Of a stretch of 64,000 bases of DNA, positions 62,701-64,000 are shown piece after piece. Origin of the DNA: Thelonectria olida (Eukaryota; Ascomycota; Sordariomycetes; Hypocreales; Nectriaceae); NCBI GenBank assembly GCA_020736575.1, contig JAGPYM010000056.1, positions 84,931 through 148,930 of the forward strand, in the 5' to 3' direction. Made by a program: the position numbers and the translations under genes. Position 1 is the stretch's first letter, and every line of letters begins with the position of its first letter. The notes below the pieces were generated by a model. It saw only the letters and a program-made list of their open reading frames with translations. It was not told where the DNA came from and ran no database searches.

Positions 62701-64000
62701 TTAAGCGTCCTTTGTTTCAATAGCCGAAACAGCAAACGGGTTTGCAGTGAAGGTACCGTTAGGATCAGCCTTACCCCTTGCCCTACCGAGTCTCAGGTAC
62801 TTGTCCGCATCCTCATAATAACATTTCCAAACCTCCTGCTTCCCCAAGTCCCAGTCACCATAAGAGCCCCAGAGCAAACGTCTGTCCTGCTTACTAAATG
62901 GGCTCGAGGGACCAGCCATAATAGAGTCATTCTTGGCCTGCCACTTTTCGGCATACTCCTTATACTTGTCACCCACTTCATGAAAGCAGTCTAGCGTCTG
63001 GACAACCGATGTGTCCCTCCAGCTGTAGGAAGTACCGTTATCCTTGTTTAGATAGAAACGCGAATTGGCGCCTCCAAAGCATTGAATCTGCATTACAAGC
63101 TTGCAATGGGTGTAGACTTCGTACTCCTTATCCCCTGGGTTATTATCGAGCAACTGGTGCGGGTTATAGATCAAGTCGACGCGATCGATCACAGATTCGA
63201 CCCAGCCGTCCTTTTCGAGAGTCTTCGAGTTGGTAGAGTGGGTGCGCTTGACGTAAGGGAGATCAAACTCTCGCCGCTTGGGGAGGATCCATCTTCCAGT
63301 CATCTGAGACATGTCCTCTTCGAACTCATCGATGAAGAGGGTCTCGTTTTCGAAGAACCCCTTGAGGGCCCGGAACTTGTCGAACCATTGATCAATACTC
63401 TCGTCATACTTGTCATCTTTGCTGGTCGGGCACCATTGCGCATAGACCACGATGACAGCGGGGAAGCGACCATTGAGCCACTCAAGAAATTCATCCGCAA
63501 GGGCGTTCTTGATCTTGTTTTGAACGTGTTCCCAAAGACCAGCGTTATTCAATGTGGGGAATAGCATCGCGATGGGAAAGTCGGTGCTGAGGACGTTAAC
63601 AGTGAGGTCAAAGCCTCGCGGGACCTTGGCATTGTCGGCCATCTGTGCGACGGCGGTAAGCAGCTTTTTGAGGACTTTGGGGGAGTAGATCCAGAGTCCT
63701 TTGATGCCATGTGGTCCCTTAAATCCGTTTGGACCGGCAAAGGTCCCCATGTAACTCTTGGCCTGATACACCTCGACGGTATAGTGTGAGATGATGCCAA
63801 AATTACCTGGACTGCCCCCAAGTATGGCGTAGAAAAGCTCGGCGTCGTTCTCTTTAGAGATGTCGAATGGCACCGTCGTGACAGACCATGCGAATGGTTC
63901 TGATGTGATCGCCAAAAAGGCCAAAACCACGGCCAAGCTGGCCATAACCACCAGTTTGACCATGCCCACCCGCACATACGTAAGCGCAATCTCCGTGGGG
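62701..64000 (-). pseudogene. FAD-linked oxidoreductase (BBE/PCMH type), frameshifted and cut by window edge
   Basis: The long frame (63975-62701) contains DAELFYAILGGSPGNFGIIS, a substrate-binding half, and a C-terminal berberine-bridge-like end (LLWGSYGDWDLGKQEVWKCY, YLRLGRARGKADPNGTFTAN). Its apparent N-terminus, MRVGMVKLVV and so on, is an artefact. In the neighbouring frame the same bases read GDCAYVCAGGHGQTGGYGQL, then GFGLFGDHIRTIRMVCHDGA, the FAD-binding PCMH segment that should precede it. The switch between frames falls at about 63850-63865, so one or two bases are missing or extra. The N-terminal FAD-binding half continues beyond 64000. Family members oxidise alcohols, sugars or secondary metabolites with covalently bound FAD. 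A sequencing error at this single point is possible. Confidence 0.82.

Noticed and set aside
1..64000. A Starship-type giant element with cargo
   Set aside because: Gene decay plus accessory genes would suit cargo, but no DUF3435 tyrosine-recombinase captain or element boundary is visible in the window.
1..64000. Secondary-metabolite gene cluster
   Set aside because: One oxidoreductase, one hydrolase and regulators occur, but no polyketide synthase, peptide synthetase or terpene cyclase.
1..64000. tRNA and rRNA genes
   Set aside because: Scanning by eye found no cloverleaf with A/B boxes and no rRNA-like segment.

Overview
The window is genomic DNA of a filamentous ascomycete (Pezizomycotina). 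Short spliceosomal introns of 50-150 nt carry GT..AG ends and CTAAC-like branch sites. The gene families are fungal: CFEM/PTH11-type receptor, Zn2Cys6, HET, fungal Grainyhead/CP2, Srk1/Rck2-type kinase and RGS. The transposons are also typical (pogo/Fot-like DDE elements, hAT, MULE derivatives, Tad-like LINEs, a Copia fragment). Several proteins resemble Eurotiomycete homologues from memory, but the genus cannot be fixed from this sequence alone.

Layout. 1-2054: end of a hAT element running off the left edge. 2.6-6.0 kb: decayed MULE transposase and a Fot/pogo element with perfect 52-bp inverted ends. 6.0-9.3 kb: three broken host genes (7TM DUF7703-like, a small conserved protein, a HET-domain fragment). 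10.0-11.4 kb: Srk1/Rck2-like kinase with a lost tail. 13.1-15.3 kb: Est1-type pseudogene. 16.9-21.0 kb: three intact genes (bZIP factor, a possible gasdermin-like protein, a short RGS protein). 21.4-25.5 kb: pogo element, RING-H2 gene, internally deleted MULE with long inverted ends. 25.6-30.0 kb: membrane-protein exon and a second, full hAT copy in inverted orientation to the first. 31.0 kb: Zn2Cys6 finger fused to part of a response-regulator receiver. 32.2-37.2 kb: decayed hAT and pogo fragments. 37.3-42.8 kb: two multi-exon, apparently intact 7TM genes around an oleate-hydratase remnant. 43.6-53.0 kb: DNA-ligase remnant joined to a LINE, a MITE-like element, then a mosaic of an unnamed repetitive ORF, Copia and LINE pieces. 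54.4-56.1 kb: third pogo copy. 57.2-64.0 kb: Grainyhead/CP2 pseudogene, alpha/beta-hydrolase, and a frameshifted FAD-linked oxidoreductase leaving the right edge.

There is no operon logic and no evident biosynthetic cluster. The region reads as a transposon-rich accessory or subtelomere-like compartment where duplicated or surplus host genes decay. Many nonsense codons are C-to-T type (CAA/CAG to TAA/TAG, TGG to TAG), as repeat-induced point mutation would give. The reading frames that remain open are mostly sensory, signalling or regulatory: two 7TM receptors, RGS, kinase, bZIP, Zn2Cys6-receiver chimera, and the possible cell-death protein.
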